DNA of 64,000 bases, taken from NCBI RefSeq assembly GCF_000332335.1, contig NZ_KB235948.1, positions 1,741,644 through 1,805,643 on the forward strand. The letters are read 5' to 3'. The notes beneath the pieces were generated by a model. It worked only from the letters and a program-made list of their open reading frames with translations. It was not told where the DNA came from and searched no databases. This document shows, piece by piece, positions 31,763 through 40,024 of this stretch. Position numbers and translations under genes: made by a program. This stretch comes from Kamptonema formosum PCC 10802 (GTDB taxonomy: Bacteria > Cyanobacteriota > Cyanobacteriia > Cyanobacteriales > Oscillatoriaceae). The stretch's first letter is position 1. Each line of letters starts with the position of its first letter.

Positions 31763-31935
31763 CAGAGTTGCGCCGGCTGTGCTAGACTTTCCCTGAAAGA
31801 TGCGTCTGGGGGTAGGATACAATGAATTCCACCGGCACCGGCACCTCCCGCCTCTTGGCCCTCGGCATGGCAATCCTCAGTGGCCTTTGCTAAATCACTG
31901 CCGGATGAAACATCACTTTTCAGGGAATTTGACCC

Positions 31936-32772
31936 ATGACTGCTGACGAAGCACTGGCCATTGTGGAAGCCATCTTAGATGATGAACGCCTAAACGACGT
32001 TCAAGAGCTAATCTTCCGGCAATGTTGGGAAGGGCGACAGTCTTATGAGGAAATTGCTCAACTCTCTCAATATGATGATGAATATATCAAGTCTGTCGCT
32101 GCTAAATTATGGAAGCTCCTCTCAGACGCATTTGGCGAAAAAGTAAAAAAAGCTAATCTCCACTCAGTCATCAAGCGATACGCACGGCGAATTAAAGTGA
32201 ACTTACAGCGAAATCTGGTGATTGAAGTGAACCTCACCGGCGCAAATCTCAGTGGAGCCAACCTAAGTGGAGCGCGACTGTTCGCAAACTTAAATGAAGC
32301 TGATTTTGGTCAAGCCGATGTACACCGCGCAATAAGAGCTGATGATCAGACTGAATCAGCAAAAGAAATCATCCAGCCCGAAAAAGCGGAGAGCCAGGAA
32401 AGTACATCTACCCCTGAAAACCGGCTCCACTACTGGAATGGCTATCACCTGAGTTCAGACGAACACCTGAAAATAGCCGAAGCGCTCGAACGCACCGGCA
32501 TCCTCTTCATCCCCAACCCCAAGTTGCGCCTCACAACTCCCGAAGGCAGAGAAAACCAAGAATTTGACTTTATGATACTCCACCAAGGCAAGTGGGGGAT
32601 TCTTCAGATAGATAGCGAGGAATCGCAGCAAGAGCCGGTAAAAGAGGAGGAACTCCACCGGCTTTTTAAATATCACGGCATCCGGATTGTCCAGCATTGC
32701 GACGCCAGCCGGTGCGGGGAAGAACCGGATAGGGTTGTTCAGGAGTTTTTGGAAATGTTGAGTCAGGCATAG
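31936..32772 (+). CDS. HTH (vMAP-type) - pentapeptide repeat - restriction-endonuclease-like fusion
   Basis: 278 aa. Residues 1-90 (ADEALAIVEAILDDERLNDV, QELIFRQCWEGRQSYEEIA, YIKSVAAKLWKLLSDAFGEKV) match the N-terminal helix-turn-helix domain found on many cyanobacterial STAND, vWA-MoxR-associated and signalling proteins. Residues about 97-125 are pentapeptide repeats (LTGANLSGANLSGARL). Residues about 160-278 (YWNGYHLSSDEHLKIAEALE, LRLTTPEGRENQEFDFMI, GKWGILQIDSEE, PDRVVQEFLEML) resemble the DUF559-like nuclease tail of similar proteins, with D in QEFDFM and the weak I-D-x-E site. ATG at 31936. The fusion suggests an effector tethered to a signalling adaptor. Confidence 0.75.
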   Translation: MTADEALAIVEAILDDERLNDVQELIFRQCWEGRQSYEEIAQLSQYDDEYIKSVAAKLWKLLSDAFGEKVKKANLHSVIKRYARRIKVNLQRNLVIEVNLTGANLSGANLSGARLFANLNEADFGQADVHRAIRADDQTESAKEIIQPEKAESQESTSTPENRLHYWNGYHLSSDEHLKIAEALERTGILFIPNPKLRLTTPEGRENQEFDFMILHQGKWGILQIDSEESQQEPVKEEELHRLFKYHGIRIVQHCDASRCGEEPDRVVQEFLEMLSQA

Positions 32773-32842
32773 GGGTGAAACTTCGCCCACGCCTACTCTG
32801 CTTTCAAATTAATTATATAGCGTTTCTATTTGTGAGGCGCGT

Positions 32843-32876
32843 AGAAACCGGGTTTCGCCGAAGTTACCCGGTTTCT
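32843..32876. repeat. AGAAACCGGGT...ACCCGGTTTCT inverted repeat
   Basis: Member of the GAAACC palindrome family, nearly the same as 30311-30342 including the GCnGAAGTT centre. It follows the HTH-pentapeptide gene and would also end a transcript coming from the minus-strand promoter at 33027-33055. Confidence 0.8.
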
Positions 32877-33026
32877 GGCCACATTATTTATAACCGCTAT
32901 ATCATGGCTTACCCTCGTTCCCAGCCACCCTTACGGGAAGCCTGCGTGCACTGTGGGGAACGCCCCTTTGTCGGCTCCGCCGATTTAAGTAGCAACTTGG
33001 GTTATCTATTGTTATGCGTCCCTTTT
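32877..33026 (-). ncRNA. Possible small RNA from a consensus promoter
   Basis: Downstream of the promoter at 33027-33055 there is no reading frame of note. The predicted transcript contains three short hairpins in a row (CGGCGGAGCCG, GGGGCGTTCCCC, CCCGTAAGGG) and then runs into the GAAACC palindrome at 32843-32876. That is the arrangement of a ~170-nt structured RNA with a terminator. Sequence matches none of the small RNAs I know. This is inference; a decayed gene or the tail of the antitoxin locus is equally possible. Confidence 0.3.
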
Positions 33027-33055
33027 ATTATACTGCTGTTCCGATGGGTTGTCAA
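33027..33055 (-). promoter_or_regulatory. Perfect sigma-70 consensus promoter
   Basis: On the minus strand TTGACA (33050-33055) and TATAAT (33027-33032) are separated by exactly 17 bp. Both hexamers are the full consensus, which is rare in any genome. Transcription would start near 33019 and run toward lower coordinates. It lies just downstream of the broken antitoxin gene. Confidence 0.7.
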
Positions 33056-33123
33056 GTGCTTTTTCGCATTTTCCGCAGCCACCGGCATCAAGTTTCTCTC
33101 CCGGCGTTCTGTTCGCACTGCTG

Positions 33124-33388
33124 TCAAAATCCTAACTCCGCCTTTAACTCTTCCAGACTGATGGTTTCTCCCGCTTTTGCTTGCCGGATTCCCTCTATCA
33201 AGTGATCCATAAATTCCTTATCGGAGAGAATTTCCAGTGTTTCCAGCAGAGATTGAAACTGTTCGCAGCTCATGGCAATCATCACCGGCTTGCCATCCTG
33301 AGTAATGATTGCCGGCTCATCTGCCAGCGAGCGCCGGCAACTCTGGCAGCTGTTGTTGCGCTTCCGTTACAGTCAGGTACTTGGGCAT
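33124..33388 (-). pseudogene. Phd/YefM-family antitoxin with a frameshift
   Basis: The ATG at 33388 opens MPKYLTVTEAQQQLPELPAL, the usual N terminus of Phd/YefM antitoxins, but this frame hits TGA after about 23 codons. The rest, ADEPAIITQDGKPVMIAMS, then CEQFQSLLETLEIL and IRQAKAGETISLEELKAELGF, continues in another frame to the TGA at 33124. The total of 265 bp is one base more than a multiple of three. The break is around the GGCGCTCGCTGG run near 33320. No RelE/Doc-type toxin follows. It is either a decayed solitary antitoxin or a sequence error. Confidence 0.75.
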
Positions 33389-33555
33389 ATTTATAGGGAG
33401 TGATATTTGCCTTCAGTATAGCATAGCGTTACTCGCACCGGCTTGCTCGCAGTCAGGTGAGAAACGCCCCAGAACTCACCCCATCCCCCACGTCCCAACC
33501 CCCCACGAGCGGGAAAGTGCTAGAATAATTGTGGCATGACTCAGAGGCATTAATT

Positions 33556-33903
33556 ATGATTGCAGTCAGCGCAAAGATTACACTCAAAGAATTGCAACCG
33601 CAACTGCTTGCCCTCACCCCGATAGAGAAAATTCAAGCCATACAGCTATTAGCGCAAAGTCTAGCGAACACTTGGCCCGGAATTGAAAAAACCCCCGGCG
33701 TGTGTGGGGGTAATGCCTGTATTGGCAACACTCGCATTCCCGTTTGGCTGCTCGTGAGCGCTCGTCGGTTAGGAATTTCCGAAGCCGCTCTCCTACAGGA
33801 CTATCCGACTCTGGGTGCCGCAGACTTGGCGAATGCCTGGGCTTATGCTGAAGCGCACGCCGATGAGATTGAAACAGCAATACGAGAAAATGAGGAAGCT
33901 TGA
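33556..33903 (+). CDS. DUF433 antitoxin
   Basis: 115 aa. The DUF433 domain is in the second half: TPGVCGGNACIGNTRIPVWLLV, RRLGISEAALLQDYPTLGAADLANAWAYAEAH, including the GG-x-x-x-I-x-x-TRIPV signature. This small winged-helix-like protein is usually the antitoxin for a DUF5615 PIN-like toxin. The start is the ATG at 33556 rather than an upstream in-frame codon at 33529, because the conserved N-terminal helix begins just after it. Only 3 bp separate its stop from the toxin start. Confidence 0.9.
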   Translation: MIAVSAKITLKELQPQLLALTPIEKIQAIQLLAQSLANTWPGIEKTPGVCGGNACIGNTRIPVWLLVSARRLGISEAALLQDYPTLGAADLANAWAYAEAHADEIETAIRENEEA

Positions 33904-33906
33904 AAA

Positions 33907-34248
33907 GTGGCGCGTCTATATGCAGATGAACAGTTCCCACGGCGGGTTGTGGAATTCCTGCGGGCTTTTGGGCACGATGTCCTGACAGTACAGGAAGCAG
34001 GAAACGCAGGACTTAAAATTCCTGATGAACAAGTGCTAGCCTTCGCAGTGAGCAACGACCGCGCAGTTCTGACGCTCAATCGAGTTGATTTTATCCGCCT
34101 GCACAACTTACAGCCCGAGCATGCTGGTATCATTGTCTGTACAGATGACCCGGACAGGGAAAGGCTAGCTACACGCATTAATCAGGAAATTTCTAATGCC
34201 GAAACCTTGAGAGTCCGGCTGATTCGAGTCAAGCGTCCGTCGCAGTGA
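33907..34248 (+). CDS. DUF5615 PIN-like toxin
   Basis: 113 aa, GTG start at 33907. It has the acidic residues of a PIN-like nuclease: LYADEQFPRRVVEFLRAFGHDVLTVQEAG (first D/E pair), IPDEQVLAFAVSNDRAVLTLNRVDF and HAGIIVCTDDPD. DUF5615 proteins are paired with DUF433 proteins in bacterial type II toxin-antitoxin loci, and this gene follows its partner after 3 bp. Confidence 0.9.
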   Translation: MARLYADEQFPRRVVEFLRAFGHDVLTVQEAGNAGLKIPDEQVLAFAVSNDRAVLTLNRVDFIRLHNLQPEHAGIIVCTDDPDRERLATRINQEISNAETLRVRLIRVKRPSQ

Positions 34249-34309
34249 AGATGAGAGCAATAATTTTCCTCTCGGCACTGAAGGTCGGCTCTGCCTCCCC
34301 ATCTTCACT

Positions 34310-34432
34310 CCCAGCCCGAGGCTGGGAGCGAGAAATTAGCCCGCGAAGGCGGGCTTTGTTTATATAGCGGCAGAATTTATTCTGCCGCTATTTATTCTGC
34401 CGCTATTTACTGTGCGGCTATTTATTCTGCCG
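34310..34432. repeat. Hairpins and 15-bp tandem repeat after the TA locus
   Basis: CTCCCAGCCCGAGGCTGGGAG (34310-34331) is a hairpin of the CGTTCCCAGCC family. AGCCCGCGAAGGCGGGCT, followed by TTGTTT (34337-34361), looks like a terminator. Then GCGGCAGAA is followed by about four copies of a 15-bp unit TATTTATTCTGCCGC (one mutated to ...ACTGTGCGGC). The array runs up to the end of the 814-aa gene on the other strand. Confidence 0.85.
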
Positions 34433-36877
34433 CTACTCAAACCGGCCTGTTTCCCCCACCCAACGCTTGAGACTGTAACCGGCATTCCCCCTGACCATCA
34501 AATCCACCGGCAGCTTGTCCTGCAAATCAACAAAGCCGGTGACAGACTGACCGGCAGCCGAAGTCAATTCGCTGTATATCAAAGCGCCGGTGTCATCAAA
34601 AATCAGAGTGCGATTCCCAGAAGAACCGCCTGGATTTTTCCCGCTAGCGAAAGCATCTGAACTGAGCGTCAGCACTGCCTCGGGCTGCTTATTCCCCGTC
34701 AGATCGATCAGCTGCACCGGCCAATCCCCACTTTGCTGCAGTATCCGCTCAACATTCACCGCCCGGTTCCCAGGCAATTGCCCCGCTGCTTGCAACTCCT
34801 CCGAGAGACTGTCCAGCATGCCTGCCACCAACTCGGGCCGGTCCTTCTTCAGCTCAGCGAGGACAGTCAGTTGCGGCTTCAACCACTGGACTTTTTTCGC
34901 CGTAAAAGCCACACCCCTCGGCCAGCTTTTCCCGGCAGAAAAATCTGCAGGCGTCGCACCGGCAATCCCATCACCCTCCGCCAGCAACTGCAGGGCACCG
35001 TTGCGGAATTGAACCGCTTTTACCGTCGCCGCCACACTTCTTTCTTCCCCATTAGCCGCCCACACCCCTATCTCGATCTGAGAGTCCAGATTCAGCCCCA
35101 AAACCTTCCACAGACGCCGCCCGGGCTCAATCCGAGGCACCTGCAAAGAAGTAAACGGCGCTCGCACCCAGTCCTCACCGTCGTGAAAAGCCGCCACCCG
35201 CACCTGATACCACACTTTGCCCTGCGCCAATTGCAAAGAAACATTGGGTTGGGATTGCAGCCAATCTGCCGGTTTCACCGCAGCCACCGGCACTGCCGAC
35301 CCCACAATTCTGCCCGGGTGATCGATCAGAGTTGACTCTGAAAGCGCCACATCGAGGCGTTCGAGGAGTTTATCGACCTGCCCGACTATAGCAGAAGAGT
35401 TGTTTCCCTGGGCGTCCAGCCATGCTAGCGCTTGCGCTTTACCCTCCTGCGCCGCCACAATCAGCGCCCCCCAACCTTTGGCAGCCGTTCGCTGCGGATT
35501 GACTTTCAGCGCTGCTTCCACCCGTTTCCACAGCTCCCCTTTATCCGCTTTCAGCATCAGGGCTGTTTTGTAGCTATCATCCAAGTTAGCCTCAAATATC
35601 TCCAAGGCTTTTTCCCAGCGAGCGTCGAGCAGCGCCATGAGAACCCGATCTTTGGGGTCAGCCCAAGAAGCGTCCGCCTGCTTCTGGCTCATCTTGGCGT
35701 GAAAGGCGATCACATCCATCTGAAGTTGAGCCGCCTTTGGCCACCCTTGTTTATTCTTGCCGCGCTCAGCTTTCAGCGACTGCATCTGCTTCCAAGCGTC
35801 CGACCACAAGCCGTTTTTGGCCAACTGGAGGGCTTCCCAGTAAGACTCGTCAGGCAAAGCCGGCTCCTTCAGGGAAATAGGCTCCAGCTCAAGTGGGTTG
35901 GGCAGAAAATTCCGGCGTCGCAACTGGTAAACCTCGAAGTGCAGATCCTTACCCTGCGTCTGGTTGACAACCAATTCCGGCTCCCCCCCGCCCGTGACTT
36001 CCTGCCAAATCGGAACCGTGCCTGCAGGAGAAGTCCACTCCACGAGCAGGCCCAGGTGAGAGTGTTCTGGGTTGTAGTGATAGAGTTGTCCGTAAGCGAT
36101 TTTAGTCTTTCCGTAAGGCCGGTAGCCGGTGAAATTCAGCCAGACGCCCGTCTTGGGCGCTTCACCCCGGACCGGTTCGAGCGCGGTCAGGGGCAGGGGG
36201 CGAGAGGAGCCTTGCACGTCGTATGAGGATTGGATAACCGGAGCCAGCACAAAAGATTCTGCCGGTCCAGGTGCCGGCACCTGAGTCACCAGGCGAAAAT
36301 ATTGCTCTGTTTCTGAACCGTCGTGCCGTGGCGGCGAAGGCTGGTAGATTCTCAGTTCCTGAATCGGCTGGCAGGGAGACTGGCACTTGAGAGACTTTGG
36401 CGGCTTGGCCACCAGCACCTGCATCAGCTGTTCCGGACCGAGTGCGCTGGGTATCAGTTCCTGTGTCTTGGTGTTCAGCGGCACCAGCAACGCCGGCAGC
36501 AATCCCGACTTCCGCAGCTCAGTCCGGATTTCTGTTAGACTCACAGTCGGCTGGATATCATCGTTTACCGGCACTTCACTTTTGCCCGGTAACTGACTCA
36601 CCCAGGTTGCCGGTGCGGGGTTCGTTATCAGCTGCACGCTCAGCCACGCACCGCCCGCCAGCAAGCCGGTGCCGGTGACAAACGCCGCTAGGGACATCAG
36701 CCCCTGCGCCCCACTCCTGTGCGCCCCCGGGGATTGGGTTTGCTTGCCGGTGCGGGCTGGCAGGTTAGCCTTAGCCAAAATGGGGGGCTGTTTTGCCTTC
36801 ATAGCTGTCAGGCTGTGTTTCCGGGATTTTGATGTCGGATCGGGGGTAACACCGCTATTGATCAGGTTATTGTTCAT
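34433..36877 (-). CDS. Large membrane-anchored protein of unknown function
   Basis: 814 aa. A basic, Pro-rich N-terminal tail of about 60 residues is followed by one membrane helix (LMSLAAFVTGTGLLAGGAWLSVQLI, about 60-84). The remainder is soluble, with no motif I recognise; there are helical repeats in the middle (SYWEALQLAKNGLWSDAWKQMQSLKAERG, RVLMALLDARWEKALEIFEA) that look TPR-like. The C-terminal part (EAVLTLSSDAF, RTLIFDDTGALIY) resembles the end of a beta-rich domain. An N-in, single-pass topology with a large periplasmic part is likely. It is 62 bp downstream of the GT4 gene on the same strand, so it may be linked to surface polysaccharide. Confidence 0.75.
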   Translation of the reverse strand: MNNNLINSGVTPDPTSKSRKHSLTAMKAKQPPILAKANLPARTGKQTQSPGAHRSGAQGLMSLAAFVTGTGLLAGGAWLSVQLITNPAPATWVSQLPGKSEVPVNDDIQPTVSLTEIRTELRKSGLLPALLVPLNTKTQELIPSALGPEQLMQVLVAKPPKSLKCQSPCQPIQELRIYQPSPPRHDGSETEQYFRLVTQVPAPGPAESFVLAPVIQSSYDVQGSSRPLPLTALEPVRGEAPKTGVWLNFTGYRPYGKTKIAYGQLYHYNPEHSHLGLLVEWTSPAGTVPIWQEVTGGGEPELVVNQTQGKDLHFEVYQLRRRNFLPNPLELEPISLKEPALPDESYWEALQLAKNGLWSDAWKQMQSLKAERGKNKQGWPKAAQLQMDVIAFHAKMSQKQADASWADPKDRVLMALLDARWEKALEIFEANLDDSYKTALMLKADKGELWKRVEAALKVNPQRTAAKGWGALIVAAQEGKAQALAWLDAQGNNSSAIVGQVDKLLERLDVALSESTLIDHPGRIVGSAVPVAAVKPADWLQSQPNVSLQLAQGKVWYQVRVAAFHDGEDWVRAPFTSLQVPRIEPGRRLWKVLGLNLDSQIEIGVWAANGEERSVAATVKAVQFRNGALQLLAEGDGIAGATPADFSAGKSWPRGVAFTAKKVQWLKPQLTVLAELKKDRPELVAGMLDSLSEELQAAGQLPGNRAVNVERILQQSGDWPVQLIDLTGNKQPEAVLTLSSDAFASGKNPGGSSGNRTLIFDDTGALIYSELTSAAGQSVTGFVDLQDKLPVDLMVRGNAGYSLKRWVGETGRFE

Positions 36878-36939
36878 CCGCGCTCTGGAGTTAGTAGGGG
36901 CTAGCGGTCAATGGCTTACGGGCGGGCATTGGCCCTGTT

Positions 36940-38175
36940 TCAGTTTTTACCAGCAATTAACAATTTTTCATAGCGCTGACCGGCTCGCTCCCAAGTATAT
37001 TCGGTTTCAATCAGCGCTCGCCCGTTCTCCGACAGTTGCTGGCGCAACTGCGGGTTTTCAAACAGCTGGCCTATCGCCTCAACATACTCCTGAACTCGGT
37101 TGGCCCGCAGCGCTCGCACCGGCACGCCGGCACCGCCCACCTCCAGCCCTTCCAAACCGCGGTCGCTCGCCACCACCGGCACTCCCGCTGCCATCGCCTC
37201 CAGGGTTTTGTTCTTTATCCCGTAGCCGGTGCGCAGGGGAATCACGCAGACGGTAGCTTGATGTAAATATTCTGCCATTGAGGGAACCGCGCCGGTGACC
37301 GTGACGCCCGGGCGGTCTGAAAGCGCCAGCACCTCGGGTGCCGGTCGAGCCCCGGCAATGGTGAAGGTGGCGTCGGGATACCGCTGTTGCAGCTCTGGCA
37401 GCACTTCTAGCGCAAAGAACCGCGCCGCGTCAATGTTGTGCGAGGCGTCCATCGCCCCGACAAAGATTAGCCCCCAACCCCCTGGCTCTTGACGGCGAGC
37501 CGGAAACAGCTGCAAATCCACGCCATTGGGGATGACCTCAATCCGGGCACCGGGACTGAGTGCGAGCAGTTGACTTCTGTCATCTTCTGTGGTAACGGCA
37601 AGCCGGTCGAATTTGGAGCAGTAGCGTTTCTCGTAGCGGTTTAGCAATAAGTGGAGGTAGAGGCGATCGCGCAGGGGGTTGGGGGAGGCTCCCATTTCCA
37701 GGTGATTGCGAATCCAGCCCGAGACAGAACTGTGGATATTGACCGCTGTGAGCGCTCTGTTGCGGAACTCGGGGCGGATGTAGATTTCATTAACGCTGTG
37801 CTCGCAGGTGATGGCGTCGCACTTGCCGGCACTGACGTGACTGTCCACCCAAGCTTGCACCGCCGGCGAGTAGCGGTGCAGCACGTTGGGCGGTGTGGCG
37901 AGAGCCAGCGACTGGAGGAAGCGCCCCACCTTGCCGGCGGTGCCGGCTATCCCAGCTTGGGGCTGCGGTTCGGGGGGGAGCGGAAAAATTGCCAGATCGC
38001 TGACACAGCTGCGCAGCTCTTCGACTTCGGCATCTGTGACACCGGCATGTCGCTGCGCCACCAGCGTCACATGGTGGTGCCGGTGCAGGTATTTGAGCAG
38101 GTTAAAGGTTCTGATTTCCGTTCCCCCCCGGCTGGGCGGATAGGGGAAGGTGGAGGAAAGCATGAGAATATTCAT
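36940..38175 (-). CDS. Glycosyltransferase, GT4 family
   Basis: 411 aa. The GT-B fold opening NILMLSSTFPYPPSRGGTEIRTFNLLKYL has the Gly-rich loop for the nucleotide sugar. The C-terminal half holds GLIFVGAMDASHNIDAARFFALEVLPEL, FTIAGARPAPEVLAL, GVTVTGAVPSMAEYL and the catalytic/donor-binding block CVIPLRTGYGIKNKTLEAMAAGVPVVAS, equivalent to the E-x7-E motif. Probably transfers a sugar in exopolysaccharide or surface glycan synthesis. ATG at 38175. Confidence 0.92.
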   Translation of the reverse strand: MNILMLSSTFPYPPSRGGTEIRTFNLLKYLHRHHHVTLVAQRHAGVTDAEVEELRSCVSDLAIFPLPPEPQPQAGIAGTAGKVGRFLQSLALATPPNVLHRYSPAVQAWVDSHVSAGKCDAITCEHSVNEIYIRPEFRNRALTAVNIHSSVSGWIRNHLEMGASPNPLRDRLYLHLLLNRYEKRYCSKFDRLAVTTEDDRSQLLALSPGARIEVIPNGVDLQLFPARRQEPGGWGLIFVGAMDASHNIDAARFFALEVLPELQQRYPDATFTIAGARPAPEVLALSDRPGVTVTGAVPSMAEYLHQATVCVIPLRTGYGIKNKTLEAMAAGVPVVASDRGLEGLEVGGAGVPVRALRANRVQEYVEAIGQLFENPQLRQQLSENGRALIETEYTWERAGQRYEKLLIAGKN

Positions 38176-38494
38176 AAAGGATTTCTTAAAGTTTGCTCAT
38201 TGAGGAGCTGCCGGTGACAAAATCCTTGGAATAGTGTAGCTCTTGTGCGGGGAAGCGTCAGAGGTTGGCCCGGGAGCGCCCCCAGGATTTAGGCGCTTGC
38301 CGAGAAGCGCCTCTGGAGCATCCCAGGCTCAGCAGGTATAGCATTGCCGGGGCGCAGTCCCCTCGCCCCTGCCGCAGGATGGCTCACCCTGACGCCAGAG
38401 AGCGGCGACTGGGAACTTCTTCTAAAAATGTTTGCCGGCTCTGTGCCGGTTCATCTAAAATCTAAAAGAGTCTTAACCCTGGCAGGTTTCAACC
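38176..38494. other. Divergent promoter region between two glycosyltransferase genes
   Basis: About 320 bp between diverging genes. GCGCC-rich; a possible Shine-Dalgarno-like GGCAGG stands before the GT2 gene. No known RNA or repeat of note. Confidence 0.55.
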
Positions 38495-39460
38495 ATGACT
38501 GAAAAACCGATTCTGTCTGTCGTCACACCTACTTTAGGAACTTTTTCCGAGTATTGGATCGAACAGCTGTTGAAAGTTCGGGGAGAGGTTCAGTTCATTT
38601 TCGTTTATCCGCCCGGTGCCACACCCCAAGTCCCAGATGACCCCAGAGTAAAAGTTCTAATCAGCCCCTATAAAGGGGAAGTCATGCAAAGATTTGTTGG
38701 GTTGCTCAACGCATCGGGAGAGTTTTTGATAGCTTTAGATGACGATGACTTTATCCACCCGGATGTGGCCGAGATGACGTTTAAATACTTCCAGAGATTT
38801 CCTGAAAGCTGGGTGTTAAAACTTTTCCGGAACAATATCAATTATTTAGACAGAGAGAGCATCGAGAAGGAGTGGGCTGATATTCCTGACATCAGTCAAT
38901 TAGAAATAGACAGGAAAACAGAGGATAACCCCTATCCCTTCCAGCGGGGAAACTACAAAGGCTTGCTGGAAATCCCGGTCGCCCCTTTAGACACACCATC
39001 CAACGTGAGTTACGCTATCTGGCCTTTCGCAGAAAGGAAAGATATGCACGGACTGCACTTTGAAAACTTTAATAATATGGTTTGGAAGACTCAGATAGTC
39101 CAGCAGGCACTGCCAGATGTGTCTGCCTCAATGAAGCTCTTGGGCAATATCACCTGGCTGCCGGCGTGGAATCTGGATAGATTGTTAGGCTTGTTTGTCC
39201 AGGCCAAGTTTTATCAGAAGGATTTAATTATAGGCCACGCCCCGCCCAAGCCAGAACAAATTAGATACATAGAGAGGCCGGCTAATTTGAAACAAATCAG
39301 GTTTCATCTCTCATCAGATGCGCTATTAGTTAAACGTTTCCCGCAGTACGGATATTTCTGGAATCTCTTTTTTAATTTGTCCTGGGACGGACTGAGAATT
39401 GTCGGGAAAATGGCCAGACGCAGGCTTTCAAAGTTAGAGCCGGAGAGGGGGGAGAAGTAA
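38495..39460 (+). CDS. Family 2-like glycosyltransferase
   Basis: 321 aa. The N terminus LSVVTPTLGTFSEYWIEQLLKVRGEVQFIFVYPPG and the metal-binding acidic run FLIALDDDDFIHPDVAEM (DxD-type) place it in the GT-A fold, near GT2. The second half (NYKGLLEIPVAPLDTPSNV and TWLPAWNLDRLLGLFVQAKFYQKD) is less typical. ATG at 38495. Divergent from the GT4 gene; together they suggest surface glycan assembly. Confidence 0.85.
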   Translation: MTEKPILSVVTPTLGTFSEYWIEQLLKVRGEVQFIFVYPPGATPQVPDDPRVKVLISPYKGEVMQRFVGLLNASGEFLIALDDDDFIHPDVAEMTFKYFQRFPESWVLKLFRNNINYLDRESIEKEWADIPDISQLEIDRKTEDNPYPFQRGNYKGLLEIPVAPLDTPSNVSYAIWPFAERKDMHGLHFENFNNMVWKTQIVQQALPDVSASMKLLGNITWLPAWNLDRLLGLFVQAKFYQKDLIIGHAPPKPEQIRYIERPANLKQIRFHLSSDALLVKRFPQYGYFWNLFFNLSWDGLRIVGKMARRRLSKLEPERGEK

Positions 39461-40024
39461 ACTAGCCATGTCGCGTCTCCTTTCAATCCCGTTGCCGGAA
39501 TTGCTGCAGGCAAAAATATTCTTGTCCTGCTGCCAGCTGAAATCATTATCGCATTCATTTCGGCTTCGCAGGCATCGGGCGGGATGCTCCCGGCAAATAT
39601 ACCCCCAGAGTCAGAGAGTGGGCTGTCAGAAACCGGGTGTCTCGGGCTGGCAAGAGAAACCCGGTTTCTCACCCCCTGCGGACATGTACAATCACTTTAT
39701 GACACGTTATAGTATAATGTAAAGCTCAAGTGCGGGGACGAAATCGAGACTTACGCACCATAATTAAAGAAACGGGCTTTCTGGTTGTGGAACTAGGGCT
39801 GAAAGTCAAGAGGCCGGGTAGGAAACCCGGTTTCTGCGTATGGCCAAAGCCGGCTCTGGGGCACAAACACCCCCTCGCGCCCCGGGTGCGAGAGTGAATC
39901 CACAGAAATGGGACTGAAACCGGGCGGGCGCACCCCACTTAACCCTGGCCTTGTGCGTCAGGGGGTATCGCCGCAATCTAAACTAGGATTTGGGCGTAAT
40001 TGCCAGGAGGGCAAGGGCGAGCGA
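39461..40024. other. Intergenic region with GAAACC repeats
   Basis: Contains a GAAACC-type inverted repeat (39627-39669) and further degenerate copies around 39768-39836. Short minus-strand frames overlap these repeats and have no domain. The region upstream of the winged-helix gene has GGAGG near 40005, about 15 bp before the start. Confidence 0.6.

Noticed and set aside
32903-33161. Plus-strand frame MAYPRSQPPLREACVHCGERP... with a hydrophobic middle
   Set aside because: It overlaps repeat debris of the CGTTCCCAGCC family and the antisense promoter and antitoxin remnant; no ribosome binding site or recognisable family.
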